A stretch of 6,362 nt of DNA, from positions 38,305-44,666 of the forward strand of contig NZ_JACXJG010000014.1 in the NCBI RefSeq assembly GCF_014904065.1, written 5' to 3'. Positions 1-6,362 of this stretch are shown here, piece after piece; position 1 is the stretch's first letter; every line of letters starts with the position of its first letter. The position numbers and the translations under genes are program-made. This stretch comes from Gulosibacter sediminis (GTDB taxonomy: Bacteria > Actinomycetota > Actinomycetes > Actinomycetales > Microbacteriaceae). Below the pieces are notes generated by a model. The model was given only the letters and a program-made list of their open reading frames with translations, had not been told where the DNA came from and searched no databases.

Positions 1-2
1 AC

Positions 3-257
3 TCTCCCCGAACCAGGGCCGCGATTGCCGAGGCCCTGCCCGACTGCCCGGACTCGAGCATCCGGGCCTGGACCGCCCTTGAGTCCGTCGCGAAGGCGAA
101 GGGCACGGGCCTACGCGGTGACTGGCAGCGGGCGGATACGGCGGGCTACGACCTCGAGCACGTCACGCTGCCCACCGTGCCGGACGCGGCCGAAACCGAC
201 TCCCGGCCGATCGTCGTGGCGCTCTGCGCGCGGTGGACCGTCGCTACGCGGAGGTAG
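3..257 (+). CDS. Sfp-type 4'-phosphopantetheinyl transferase, C-terminal part (5' end outside window)
   Basis: Frame 3 is open from the left edge to a TAG stop at 255-257 and gives the last 84 residues of a protein. The diagnostic stretch is IRAWTALESVAKAKGTGL (about residues 23-40 of the visible part). It matches the W-x-x-K-E-[AS]-x-x-K ... G-x-G-L motif of Sfp-type PPTases, which carries the Mg2+-binding Glu and a CoA-contacting Lys. Here the Lys before the Glu is Leu, while Glu and the second Lys are kept. PPTases transfer the phosphopantetheine arm of CoA to a serine in carrier domains. The obvious client is the carrier domain of the synthetase transcribed toward it (Ser559). The gene is convergent with the peptidase gene, overlapping its 3' end by 14 bp. 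The N-terminal part, with the Asp-containing Mg2+ motif, lies outside the window, so activity cannot be judged. The family call rests on one motif and the context. Confidence 0.72.
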   Translation, partial: SPRTRAAIAEALPDCPDSSIRAWTALESVAKAKGTGLRGDWQRADTAGYDLEHVTLPTVPDAAETDSRPIVVALCARWTVATRR

Positions 258-1608
258 TGGGCGGCAGAGGGGCTGCCGGGGTCGGAGGCGTCGCTGGCGA
301 CACGGGAGGCAGCGGCGGCACCGGCTTCTCGTGGAGCCACGCCTTCCATAGGTCGGCCTGCGTCGGAATGCCCGCGACTTCCTCGACCACCGCGAGGAAA
401 TCTTCCGTGCCAACGAGTCGGTGGCGATACTTCGAAGCCCAACGCCGCAGCACGGCCCGGAACACGTCGTCGCCGACCGTGCGCCGCAGCGACTCGAGCA
501 GCAGGGCGCCGCGCTTGTAGACGCGGTCGTCGAACAACTGCCGCTCACCCGGATCGGCAAGCACCAAGTCCTGCCGCTCGCGCACAAGTTGCGCGTAGTG
601 ATGCTCCGCGCACTCGGCGATGGTCTGGCCGCCCGCTGCCTCCGACCACACCCATTCGGCGTAACAGGCGAAGCCCTCGTTGAGCCAGATGTCGGCCCAC
701 TGGCGAATGTCGACGCTGTTGCCGAACCACTGGTGCGCGAGCTCGTGCGCAATGAGCCGTTGCTCGTCGGCCGCGCAGTGGTTCACACCGAACGTCGCCA
801 TGCCCTGCGCCTCGAGCGGAATCTCGAGTTCTTCCTCAGTCACGACCGTCGTGAGGTCGACCTGCGGGTACTGACCGAACCAGTCCTCGAACACCTCGAC
901 CATCTTCGGCATGGGTGAGAACGCCTGGCGCACGCGCGGCCACTGAGCGGGCGGCGTGACGATGCGGCCCGCGCCGAGCTTGTATTCGCGGTACTCGCCG
1001 ACGTGCACGGCGACGAGGTAGGTCGCCGTCGGCACCGAGCTCGCGAAGCGCCACGTGCGCTTGCCGCCGCGCGACGACACACGCCCCGGCTTGCCGGTCG
1101 CCGCGACGAAGAAATCCTTGTCGCAGGTGAAGGCGATGTCGTAGGTGGCGCGGTCGTCCACGCGGTCGTTGCAGGGGAGCCAGGTCGGCGCACCGGTCGG
1201 CTGCGAGGCGACGAGGGCGCCGTTCTCGAGCTCTTCCCAGCCAATCTGCCCCCACTTCGAGCGCACTGGGCCAGGCCGGCCCCCGTACTCGATCTCAACC
1301 TCGAAGCGGGCCCCCGCCGCGAGCCGGTCACCAAACTTGAGCTGCACGCTGCGGCGATCCTGTGTGAACTGCTTGTGTAGCTTGCCGCGCACCCTCACCT
1401 TCGACGCCTTGAGCGCGTGCAGGTCGACCCGCAGCGACTTCGTCGCCTCGAGCACGAGGATGCGCAGGGTCGCGGTACCCTCGAGCCGGTTCGTGCGCGG
1501 GGTGTAATCGAGCTCGAGTTCGTAGTGCTCGACCGAGTACCGGCCGTCGCCGGAGTCGGGCATGTAGGGGTGCGGAAAAGCGGTAGGTAGCGTCGAAAGT
1601 GACTTCAT
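244..1608 (-). CDS. M1-family (aminopeptidase N-like) zinc metallopeptidase, cytoplasmic, candidate cationic-polymer hydrolase
   Basis: The protein has 454 residues from ATG at 1608 to TAG at 244-246. The M1 N-terminal beta domain starts almost at once (VEHYELELDY, 26-35), which supports this start. QPTGAPTWLPCNDR (136-149) is the typical M1 substrate-pocket strand. The zinc site is complete: HELAH at 288-292 and, after 18 residues, Glu311 in LNEGF. Tyr364 in VYKRGALL is the likely transition-state Tyr. The usual GxMEN exopeptidase motif is replaced by PLEAQGMATFG (264-274), in which Glu266 probably takes the role of binding the free amino terminus. No signal peptide or membrane segment is visible, so it should act in the cytoplasm. 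It lacks the large C-terminal helical domain of full-size PepN and ends in a Pro-rich tail (429-454). It lies 27 bp downstream of the Pls-like synthetase on the same strand, probably in one operon with a weak ribosome site. M1 identity is firm. A role in hydrolysing the polymer is inferred from context and from reported Zn-dependent epsilon-polylysine-degrading enzymes in Streptomyces producers. Confidence 0.93.
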   Translation of the reverse strand: MKSLSTLPTAFPHPYMPDSGDGRYSVEHYELELDYTPRTNRLEGTATLRILVLEATKSLRVDLHALKASKVRVRGKLHKQFTQDRRSVQLKFGDRLAAGARFEVEIEYGGRPGPVRSKWGQIGWEELENGALVASQPTGAPTWLPCNDRVDDRATYDIAFTCDKDFFVAATGKPGRVSSRGGKRTWRFASSVPTATYLVAVHVGEYREYKLGAGRIVTPPAQWPRVRQAFSPMPKMVEVFEDWFGQYPQVDLTTVVTEEELEIPLEAQGMATFGVNHCAADEQRLIAHELAHQWFGNSVDIRQWADIWLNEGFACYAEWVWSEAAGGQTIAECAEHHYAQLVRERQDLVLADPGERQLFDDRVYKRGALLLESLRRTVGDDVFRAVLRRWASKYRHRLVGTEDFLAVVEEVAGIPTQADLWKAWLHEKPVPPLPPVSPATPPTPAAPLPPTTSA

Positions 1609-1635
1609 TCGGAGAATCTCAGCGCGCGAGCGCGG

Positions 1636-4600
1636 TTAGTTGGTGGATTGGTAGGCGCGCACCTTCACGGCACGCCACGGGCCGATGGGATTTCCGCTCC
1701 AGCGCGAGCCAACGGGCACCGTCTCGCCACGCATCACGAGCGACGCGGGGCCGACCGTGGCATGGTCGCCGATGCGCGCAGCGGGAAGCACCACGCTGTG
1801 TGGGCCGAGCGTTGCGCCCGCGCCGAGCTCGACCCTGTCGATGCTCATGATGCGGTCGTGGAACAGGTGCGTCTGCACGACGCAGCCGCGGTTCACGGTC
1901 GAGCCGTCACCGAGCGTGACGAGGTCGGGCTCGGGCAGCCAGTAGGTGTCGCACCAGACACCGTGACCGACCTTCACTCCGAGCGAGCGTAGCCACACCG
2001 CCATCGCGGGCGTGCCGATGGCCGAACGCGCGAACCAGGGCGCGGCGAGCATCTCGGTGAATGTGTCGCTCACCTCGGTGCGCCACACGAAGCTCGACCA
2101 GAGCGGATGCTCGCCGACGCGGATCGGGCCGACGATCGTCCACTTTGCGACGGTGGTGATGAGCGCCGCAACGCCGCCGGCGACGAGCATGACGACACCT
2201 GAGAGGAGAAGGGTCCACAGCGGGCCCGTCGTCTCCCACAGCCAGGCGAACGTGAACAGCACCGCGACGCCAAGCCCGCAGGTGACGAACACCGGCACGA
2301 TGCGACAGAGTTCCCAGAGCGTGCGCGCAATGCGCAGGCGGCCGCCGGGGTTGTACGTGCGCTCGTCGTCGCCATCCTGCGTCACACGCCGCAGGCGGGT
2401 CGCCGGCGAGCCGAGCCACGACGAGCCCGACTTCGCCTTCGACGGCGCGACCGAGAGCACCGCGACGAGCGAGTTCTTCGGCACCTTGTGGCCGGGGCCG
2501 GCCATGCCGGAGTTACCGAGGAACGCCTTCTTGCCGATGCGTACCTGGCCGATACGCAGCCAGCCGCGGTGCAGCTCGTACGAGGCCACCATCGTGTCGT
2601 CGGCGAGGAACGCGCCATCGTCGATGCGCGCCATCTTCGGCAGCAGCAGTACCGTCGAGGCCTCGACGTTCTTGCCCACCTTGGCCCCGAGCATCCGCAG
2701 CCAAATCGGTGTGAACAGGCTCGAGTAGAGGGGGAAGAGGAAGTTGCGAGCCGCGTCGAGCAGGCGCTCGGTGGTCCAGGCCGCCCAGCCCTGGCGGCTG
2801 TGCACCGGGTAGGTGCCCTCGCGCATCCCGATCGACAGCAGGCGCACAAGCACGACGACGGCGCCCGCGTAGACGACGCCGGCGGCAAGCACGGCGGGCA
2901 CGAGCCACGCCATCGCACCACCGAACGCGCCGAGCAGCGTCTCGGCACCGCGGATGCCCTGCACGAGTACCAGCGCGCCGACCGTGAAGGCGACGAACGG
3001 CAGCAGCGCGAGGCCGACCGACGAGATGCCGTAGGCGACCTTCCAGATCGGCCGCTGCGGGGCGACGCCCTTCGGCCAACCTTCGAGCGCCTTGCGCTTC
3101 TTCGAGTCTTTCGCGCCACCGATGCGCACTGCGGGCGAGCCCGCCCAAAGCTGCTCCGACTTCACGCGGCCGAACACGGCCGAGCCCGGTGCGATCTCGG
3201 CGCCGTCGTCGACGCGGGTGCCGGGCGCGAGCGTCGAGCGCGCGCCGACCGTGACGTTGTTGCCGATCTGCACGCCGCCGAGGCGCAGCAGATCGCCGTC
3301 GATCCAGTAGCCGGTGAGGTCGACCTCGGGTTCGATGGCGCTGCCGCGGCCGACCTCGAGCATGCCGGTGATCGGCGGCAGCGAGTGGAGGCTGACCTCC
3401 TTGTCGACCTTCGCGCCGAGCAGGCGGGCGTACACCGACACCCAGGGGGCACCGGCGAGGCCGACCGCGTCGATCTGCGTCGCGAACTGTTCGGCGAGCC
3501 AGAGGCGCATGTGCACGCCGCCGCCACGCGGATAGTCGCCAGGCTTGACGCCCGCGAGCAGCAGCCGGGCAACAAGCACGGCGATCGACATGCGACCGAA
3601 CGGGGTCGACACGATCACGAGGCCGATGATGAGCACCCACCACGAGACTTCAGGCAGCACGGCAAACGCGACCGGGTCGATCGCGTTCAGAATCGTGGTC
3701 GCGGTGAGCAGGTACAGCAGCCAGCGCACGCCGCTCGCGATGAACAGCGGAATGCCCGCGAGCGTCTGCGCCCACTGCGTGCGCTTCGGCGTCGGCCTGG
3801 GCTGGTGGTAGCTGTCGGGGTCGGCGTTCGCGTCGGTCGCGGCGACCGCCTTCGCCATCGCGGCGAGGCGCGGCACGTCGTAGATGTCGGCCACGGTGAA
3901 CTCGGGCACGCGGGTGCGGATGCGCGACACGAGCTGCGCCGCGGCGAGCGAACCGCCGCCGAGGTCGAAGAAGTCGGCGGTCACCGACGGCACCGGCACG
4001 CCGAGAACGGCCTGCCACTGCTCGCCGAGCCAACGTTCGGCGTCGGTGAGGTCGGGGTTCGCGTCGAGTCCCTCCCCCGCGCCGGCGCCGGGAATCGGCC
4101 ATGGCAGCGCGGCGCGGTCGACCTTGCCCGAGGTGCGGATGGGCAGTTCGTCGACGACCGCGAGCAGCGGCATGACGCCGGCCGCGAGGCGCGAGGCGAG
4201 GTAGTCGCGGGCGTGCGCGCGGTCGAGCTCGCCGCCGTTGCCCTCGACGACGAGATAGCCGACGAGCACGGCGACGCCGGCCTCGCTCTTACGCACGGCG
4301 GCCGCGGCCGCGGTTACGCCGGGGAGGTCCTGCAGCGCGTTCTCGACCTCGCCGAGCTCGATGCGGCGGCCGCCGACCTTGACCTGGTCGTCGGCGCGGC
4401 CGAGGAACATCAGGCCGGTGTCTTCGAAGCGCACGAGGTCGCCCGAACGGTACGCGCGCTCCCAGCCGAGCGACGGCATGGGTGCGTACTTTTCGGCGTC
4501 TTTGGCGGGGTCGAGGTAGTGGGCGAGGCCGACACCGCCGATGATGAGCTCGCCCTGTTCGCCCGGGGCCACACGGTTGCCCTCGGCGTCGACGACGGCG

Positions 4601-5625
4601 AGGTCCCAGCCGTCAAGCGGCAGGCCGATGCTGATCGGCGAGACGCCGTCGAGCTGGCAGCCGCACGAGACGACGGTTGCTTCGGTCGGGCCGTAGGTGT
4701 TCCAGACCTCGCGCTCCTCCGCGACGAGGCGGGCGGCGAGCTCGGGCGGGCAGGCTTCGCCGCCGAAGATGAGCAGGCGCACGTTCTCGATCGACTCGGC
4801 AGGCCACATCGCGGCGAGCGTCGGCACGGTCGAGACCACCGAGATGCTCTGGCGCACGAGCCACTGCGCGAGGTCCTCGCCCGAGCGCACGAGCGCGCGC
4901 GGGGCGGGCACGAGGCAGGCGCCGTGACGCCACGCAAGCCACATCTCCTCACACGACGCGTCAAACGCGACCGAGAGACCGGCGAGCACGCGGTCGCCGG
5001 GGCCGAGCGGATCCTGCTGGAGGAACATATTCGCCTCAGCGTCGACGAAGGCGGCGGCCGAGCGGTGCGTCACGGCGACGCCCTTCGGAACGCCCGTCGA
5101 GCCAGAGGTGAAGATGATCCAGGCGTCCTCTTCGAGGGCCGGGTCGGCCGAGTCGATCGGCGTCTCGGGCGGTTCGACGCCACCGAGCTCACGTTCGCTC
5201 GGCACGTAGCCCTCGTTGCCAATGATGCCGGCAACGTGGGCCTCACCAAACACGAGCGTCGCGCGTTCCTCGGTGTCGTCGGCGTCGACCGGCACGTACG
5301 CCGCGCGGGCCCGCATGATGCCGAGGATCGCGATGTAGAGCTGCTGCGAACCCGAGTCGACGCGCACGCCGACGCGGTCGCCGGGGCGGACTCCCGCCTC
5401 GCGGAGGGTCGCCGCCATCGCCTCGACCTCGTCGAGCAGCTGGCCGTAGCTCAGCGCGGCCGAACCGTCGTCGATCGCCGAGGCCTCCGGATGCTCCGCG
5501 GCCGTCGCGCGGAGGATGTCGATGAGGGTGCGCGGTGCCGGCGCGTGGGATGCGCGGCGAAGCACCTCCTGCGCGTTCGGGGAGGGCTGCTCGACGGGCT
5601 GCGCGTTGGTCGGGGTCGTCTCCAA
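1636..5625 (-). CDS. pls: Pls-like membrane NRPS (non-alpha poly-amino acid synthetase; A-T-TM/beta-helix x3)
   Basis: The protein has 1329 residues, TTG start, TAA stop at 1636-1638. An in-frame TGA lies upstream with no other start codon between. The adenylation domain (about 33-510) shows IIFTSGSTGVPKG (170-182), FDASCEEMW (221-229), NTYGPTEAT (309-317), YRSGDL (392-397) and RTSGKVDRAALP with Lys501. The carrier domain (about 525-595) has the DLGGGSL core, with Ser559 as phosphopantetheine site. Then come three membrane pairs (roughly 624-645/655-676, 866-890/903-930, 1106-1130/1135-1158), each followed by a left-handed beta-helix hexapeptide domain (about 692-840, 932-1085, 1165-1329). 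No HHxxxDG condensation domain or thioesterase is present. This order, with a length close to the roughly 1319 residues I recall for Streptomyces albulus Pls, marks an iterative synthetase that polymerises one amino acid, usually a basic one, through its side-chain amine at the membrane. My reading of the specificity residues is DAESIGTVVK, with an acidic residue at the third position, which favours lysine or a related diamino acid. No diaminopropionate-synthesis genes adjoin. The family is firm; the monomer is tentative. Confidence 0.94.
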   Translation of the reverse strand: METTPTNAQPVEQPSPNAQEVLRRASHAPAPRTLIDILRATAAEHPEASAIDDGSAALSYGQLLDEVEAMAATLREAGVRPGDRVGVRVDSGSQQLYIAILGIMRARAAYVPVDADDTEERATLVFGEAHVAGIIGNEGYVPSERELGGVEPPETPIDSADPALEEDAWIIFTSGSTGVPKGVAVTHRSAAAFVDAEANMFLQQDPLGPGDRVLAGLSVAFDASCEEMWLAWRHGACLVPAPRALVRSGEDLAQWLVRQSISVVSTVPTLAAMWPAESIENVRLLIFGGEACPPELAARLVAEEREVWNTYGPTEATVVSCGCQLDGVSPISIGLPLDGWDLAVVDAEGNRVAPGEQGELIIGGVGLAHYLDPAKDAEKYAPMPSLGWERAYRSGDLVRFEDTGLMFLGRADDQVKVGGRRIELGEVENALQDLPGVTAAAAAVRKSEAGVAVLVGYLVVEGNGGELDRAHARDYLASRLAAGVMPLLAVVDELPIRTSGKVDRAALPWPIPGAGAGEGLDANPDLTDAERWLGEQWQAVLGVPVPSVTADFFDLGGGSLAAAQLVSRIRTRVPEFTVADIYDVPRLAAMAKAVAATDANADPDSYHQPRPTPKRTQWAQTLAGIPLFIASGVRWLLYLLTATTILNAIDPVAFAVLPEVSWWVLIIGLVIVSTPFGRMSIAVLVARLLLAGVKPGDYPRGGGVHMRLWLAEQFATQIDAVGLAGAPWVSVYARLLGAKVDKEVSLHSLPPITGMLEVGRGSAIEPEVDLTGYWIDGDLLRLGGVQIGNNVTVGARSTLAPGTRVDDGAEIAPGSAVFGRVKSEQLWAGSPAVRIGGAKDSKKRKALEGWPKGVAPQRPIWKVAYGISSVGLALLPFVAFTVGALVLVQGIRGAETLLGAFGGAMAWLVPAVLAAGVVYAGAVVVLVRLLSIGMREGTYPVHSRQGWAAWTTERLLDAARNFLFPLYSSLFTPIWLRMLGAKVGKNVEASTVLLLPKMARIDDGAFLADDTMVASYELHRGWLRIGQVRIGKKAFLGNSGMAGPGHKVPKNSLVAVLSVAPSKAKSGSSWLGSPATRLRRVTQDGDDERTYNPGGRLRIARTLWELCRIVPVFVTCGLGVAVLFTFAWLWETTGPLWTLLLSGVVMLVAGGVAALITTVAKWTIVGPIRVGEHPLWSSFVWRTEVSDTFTEMLAAPWFARSAIGTPAMAVWLRSLGVKVGHGVWCDTYWLPEPDLVTLGDGSTVNRGCVVQTHLFHDRIMSIDRVELGAGATLGPHSVVLPAARIGDHATVGPASLVMRGETVPVGSRWSGNPIGPWRAVKVRAYQSTN

Positions 5626-5636
5626 GTTCTCCGGTG

Positions 5637-5642
5637 CTCCTT
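5637..5642 (-). promoter_or_regulatory. Ribosome binding site of the Pls-like gene
   Basis: On the minus strand AAGGAG occurs 11 nt before the TTG start at 5625; a second GGAG lies only 3 nt before it (5629-5632). The first is slightly far and the second too close, so the site is not ideal. It is still the only reasonable combination: no ATG, GTG or TTG lies in frame between the upstream in-frame TGA and this TTG, and the next in-frame GTG (codon 21) has a purine stretch directly abutting it. The TTG plus imperfect spacing suggests modest translation initiation of a large membrane enzyme. Confidence 0.4.
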
Positions 5643-5754
5643 CTTCGGGATCCGCGGAAGTCGGATCAGTGCGACAGCCCCCATTGTCTCACCGGCCCTG
5701 CGCCCCGCCGCGGCGCGGCGCCACGTTGCCCCGTGCGCGCCACGATCTACGCTC

Positions 5755-5774
5755 ATATCGATTCTGATCAATGT
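5755..5774. promoter_or_regulatory. Imperfect dyad, candidate operator
   Basis: ATATCGAT and ATCAATGT flank a 4-nt spacer; the arms are complementary at 6 of 8 positions. It is the only AT-rich patch in the divergent region and overlaps the promoter-like hexamers of both directions, so a bound repressor could affect both transcripts. Winged-helix repressors of the ArsR/SmtB group bind short AT-rich dyads of this sort, and an arsC-like gene lies downstream, but no arsR gene is visible here and the symmetry is modest. Treat it as a candidate only. Confidence 0.28.
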
Positions 5775-5876
5775 CAGGCGATACGCCCTTTCCTTCCCCC
5801 GCGAGTCCCGCAGGCCCGGATCCGGTCGTCTCGATCACCGACTCGGCACTCGCCAACAGATTGAGTTCAGCCCGCC

Positions 5877-5883
5877 GAGGGAA
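5877..5883 (+). promoter_or_regulatory. Ribosome binding site of the arsC-like gene
   Basis: GAGGGAA ends 8 nt before the ATG at 5892. Its sequence and spacing are good for an actinobacterial Shine-Dalgarno site. It decides the start of the arsC-like gene, which agrees with the beginning of the predicted helical N-terminal domain. Confidence 0.55.
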
Positions 5884-5891
5884 CCCGCAGC

Positions 5892-6362
5892 ATGAACATC
5901 GACAACGCGATCGGTGCCGGGGTCGCCACCAACCTCGCAAACAAGCTTGCAGCCGAGTTCCCCCAGTTCAGCCCCGAATTCGCGGCCACGATGGTTCATG
6001 ATTCGTACGCACAGCTTGCCCAATCTCAACCGTCTGCACACCAGCTCGTCGCACTGACCGAGCGCTTCTCCCGACAGCGCATCACCGACTTCGCGCGCGA
6101 GCACCACTCCACCGTGCCGCAGGTCCTCTTCGCCTCCGTCGCCAACGCTGGCCGCTCGCAGCCCGCCGCCGCCCTGCTCGAGCGCGAGTCGGGCGGCGCG
6201 ATCATCGCCCGCTCAGCAGGCTCGCGACCGGCCGCGGAGATCCACGCGAACTTGCATCCGCTGCTCGTCGAGATCGCGGGCCAGGCGGGCACCGACGCCG
6301 CGTACCCGAAGCCCCTCACCGACGACGCGGTGCGAGCGGCGGACGTGGTGATCACGATGGGC
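5892..6362 (+). CDS. arsC: ArsC-type arsenate reductase / LMW phosphatase homologue with N-terminal three-helix domain, catalytic Cys replaced by Ser (3' end outside window)
   Basis: The frame from ATG at 5892 stays open to the right edge, giving 157 residues of an incomplete protein. Residues 1-72 are helical and polar, resembling the three-helix dimerisation domain in front of actinobacterial ArsC proteins such as the Corynebacterium glutamicum ArsC1' type. From residue 77 the low-molecular-weight phosphatase fold begins: VLFASVANAGRSQ (78-90) is the anion-binding P-loop, RSAGS (107-111) follows, then YPKPLTDDAV (138-147) and ADVVITMG at the edge. Family members have C-x5-R-S in the P-loop. 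Here Arg88 and Ser89 are present, but the nucleophilic Cys is Ser82 (codon TCC, 6135-6137). Arsenate reduction needs that Cys, so this copy is either inactive in the classical reaction or has another role. The resolving Cys normally found right after ITMG would be the next residue beyond the window. The gene diverges from the synthetase; no link in function is evident. Confidence 0.85.
   Translation, partial: MNIDNAIGAGVATNLANKLAAEFPQFSPEFAATMVHDSYAQLAQSQPSAHQLVALTERFSRQRITDFAREHHSTVPQVLFASVANAGRSQPAAALLERESGGAIIARSAGSRPAAEIHANLHPLLVEIAGQAGTDAAYPKPLTDDAVRAADVVITMG

Larger units (their letters stand above)
5626..5891. promoter_or_regulatory. Divergent intergenic region with weak promoter-like hexamers
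   Basis: These 266 bp separate two divergent starts and must carry the promoters of both the synthetase operon and the arsC-like gene unless arsC is transcribed differently. For the minus strand, TTGATC (plus coordinates 5766-5771) and TAGATC (5744-5749) stand 16 nt apart; this would leave a leader of about 110 nt before the synthetase. For the plus strand, TTGCCC (5726-5731) and TACGCT (5748-5753) are also 16 nt apart and would give a leader of roughly 130 nt. All matches to the consensus are partial. The stretch 5701-5722 is nearly pure G and C and contains the perfect 10-bp palindrome at 5706-5715. A 76-codon frame starting with ATG at 5771 runs through part of the region and into the arsC-like gene, but its composition does not look like a protein. 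Confidence 0.3.

Noticed and set aside
421..918. Plus-strand 165-codon frame antisense to the M1 peptidase
   Set aside because: It lies wholly opposite the zinc-site region of a clear M1 peptidase and has no motif or convincing ribosome site of its own.
1609..1635. GC-rich gap between synthetase and peptidase as a terminator or attenuator
   Set aside because: It holds short GCGC runs but no stem of useful length followed by a T tract, and 27 bp with no promoter-like sequence is better read as an operon junction.
1636..4095. Conventional condensation or thioesterase domain in the synthetase
   Set aside because: No HHxxxDG motif and no GxSxG thioesterase motif were found after the carrier domain; the segment instead shows membrane pairs and hexapeptide repeats. 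The HLFHDR stretch at residues 1253-1258 only superficially resembles a condensation motif.
5701..5722. GC-only palindromic stretch in the divergent region as a terminator or riboswitch
   Set aside because: The 10-bp palindrome is simple CG alternation, has no T tract, lies upstream of both genes, and no known riboswitch pattern is visible.
2488..5895. Plus-strand open frame of 1135 codons antisense to the synthetase
   Set aside because: Its translation is rich in Arg, Ala, Asp, His and Gly with no domain motif, while the opposite strand encodes a complete recognisable synthetase. Long antisense frames are expected in such high-GC coding DNA.
5771..6001. Plus-strand 76-codon frame in the divergent region
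   Set aside because: It starts within the candidate dyad without a ribosome site, overlaps the arsC-like gene in another frame, and turns into Arg/Gln/Pro-rich low-information sequence where that gene begins.

Overview
The window is high-GC, densely coded DNA, most consistent with an actinobacterium. Supporting this are the GC-rich third codon positions, a TTG start on the largest gene, and an arsenate-reductase-like protein with the N-terminal three-helix domain known from Corynebacterium and its relatives. Genus cannot be decided by eye; Microbacteriaceae or a neighbouring family is a guess.

Layout: (1) At the left edge, on the plus strand, is the C-terminal 84 codons of an Sfp-type 4'-phosphopantetheinyl transferase (PPTase), ending at 257. 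(2) Converging on it, and overlapping its end by 14 bp, is a minus-strand M1-family zinc aminopeptidase (244-1608). (3) Upstream of that on the minus strand, only 27 bp away, is a 1329-residue membrane-bound nonribosomal peptide synthetase (1636-5625). It has an adenylation domain, a carrier domain, six membrane segments and three tandem left-handed beta-helix (hexapeptide-repeat) domains, and no condensation or thioesterase domain. This is the architecture and size of epsilon-poly-L-lysine synthetase (Pls), the enzyme type behind the 'NAPAA' class of non-alpha poly-amino acids. (4) A 266-bp divergent intergenic region follows. It contains an imperfect dyad and weak promoter-like hexamers. (5) On the plus strand from 5892 to beyond the right edge is an ArsC-type arsenate reductase / low-molecular-weight phosphatase homologue whose active-site cysteine reads as serine.

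Inferred working model: the synthetase loads a basic amino acid (residue code read by hand as DAESIGTVVK, suggestive of lysine or a similar diamino acid) onto a carrier serine. The adjacent PPTase would arm that serine. The tandem C-terminal domains would join monomers through a side-chain amine into a cationic homopolymer, and the co-transcribed cytoplasmic M1 peptidase could trim polymer that stays in or re-enters the cell. Together these make a compact make/arm/degrade module for a cationic polymer. The polymer's identity, and whether the arsC-like gene is functionally connected, cannot be told from the sequence. No RNA genes, mobile elements, CRISPR arrays or convincing terminators were seen.
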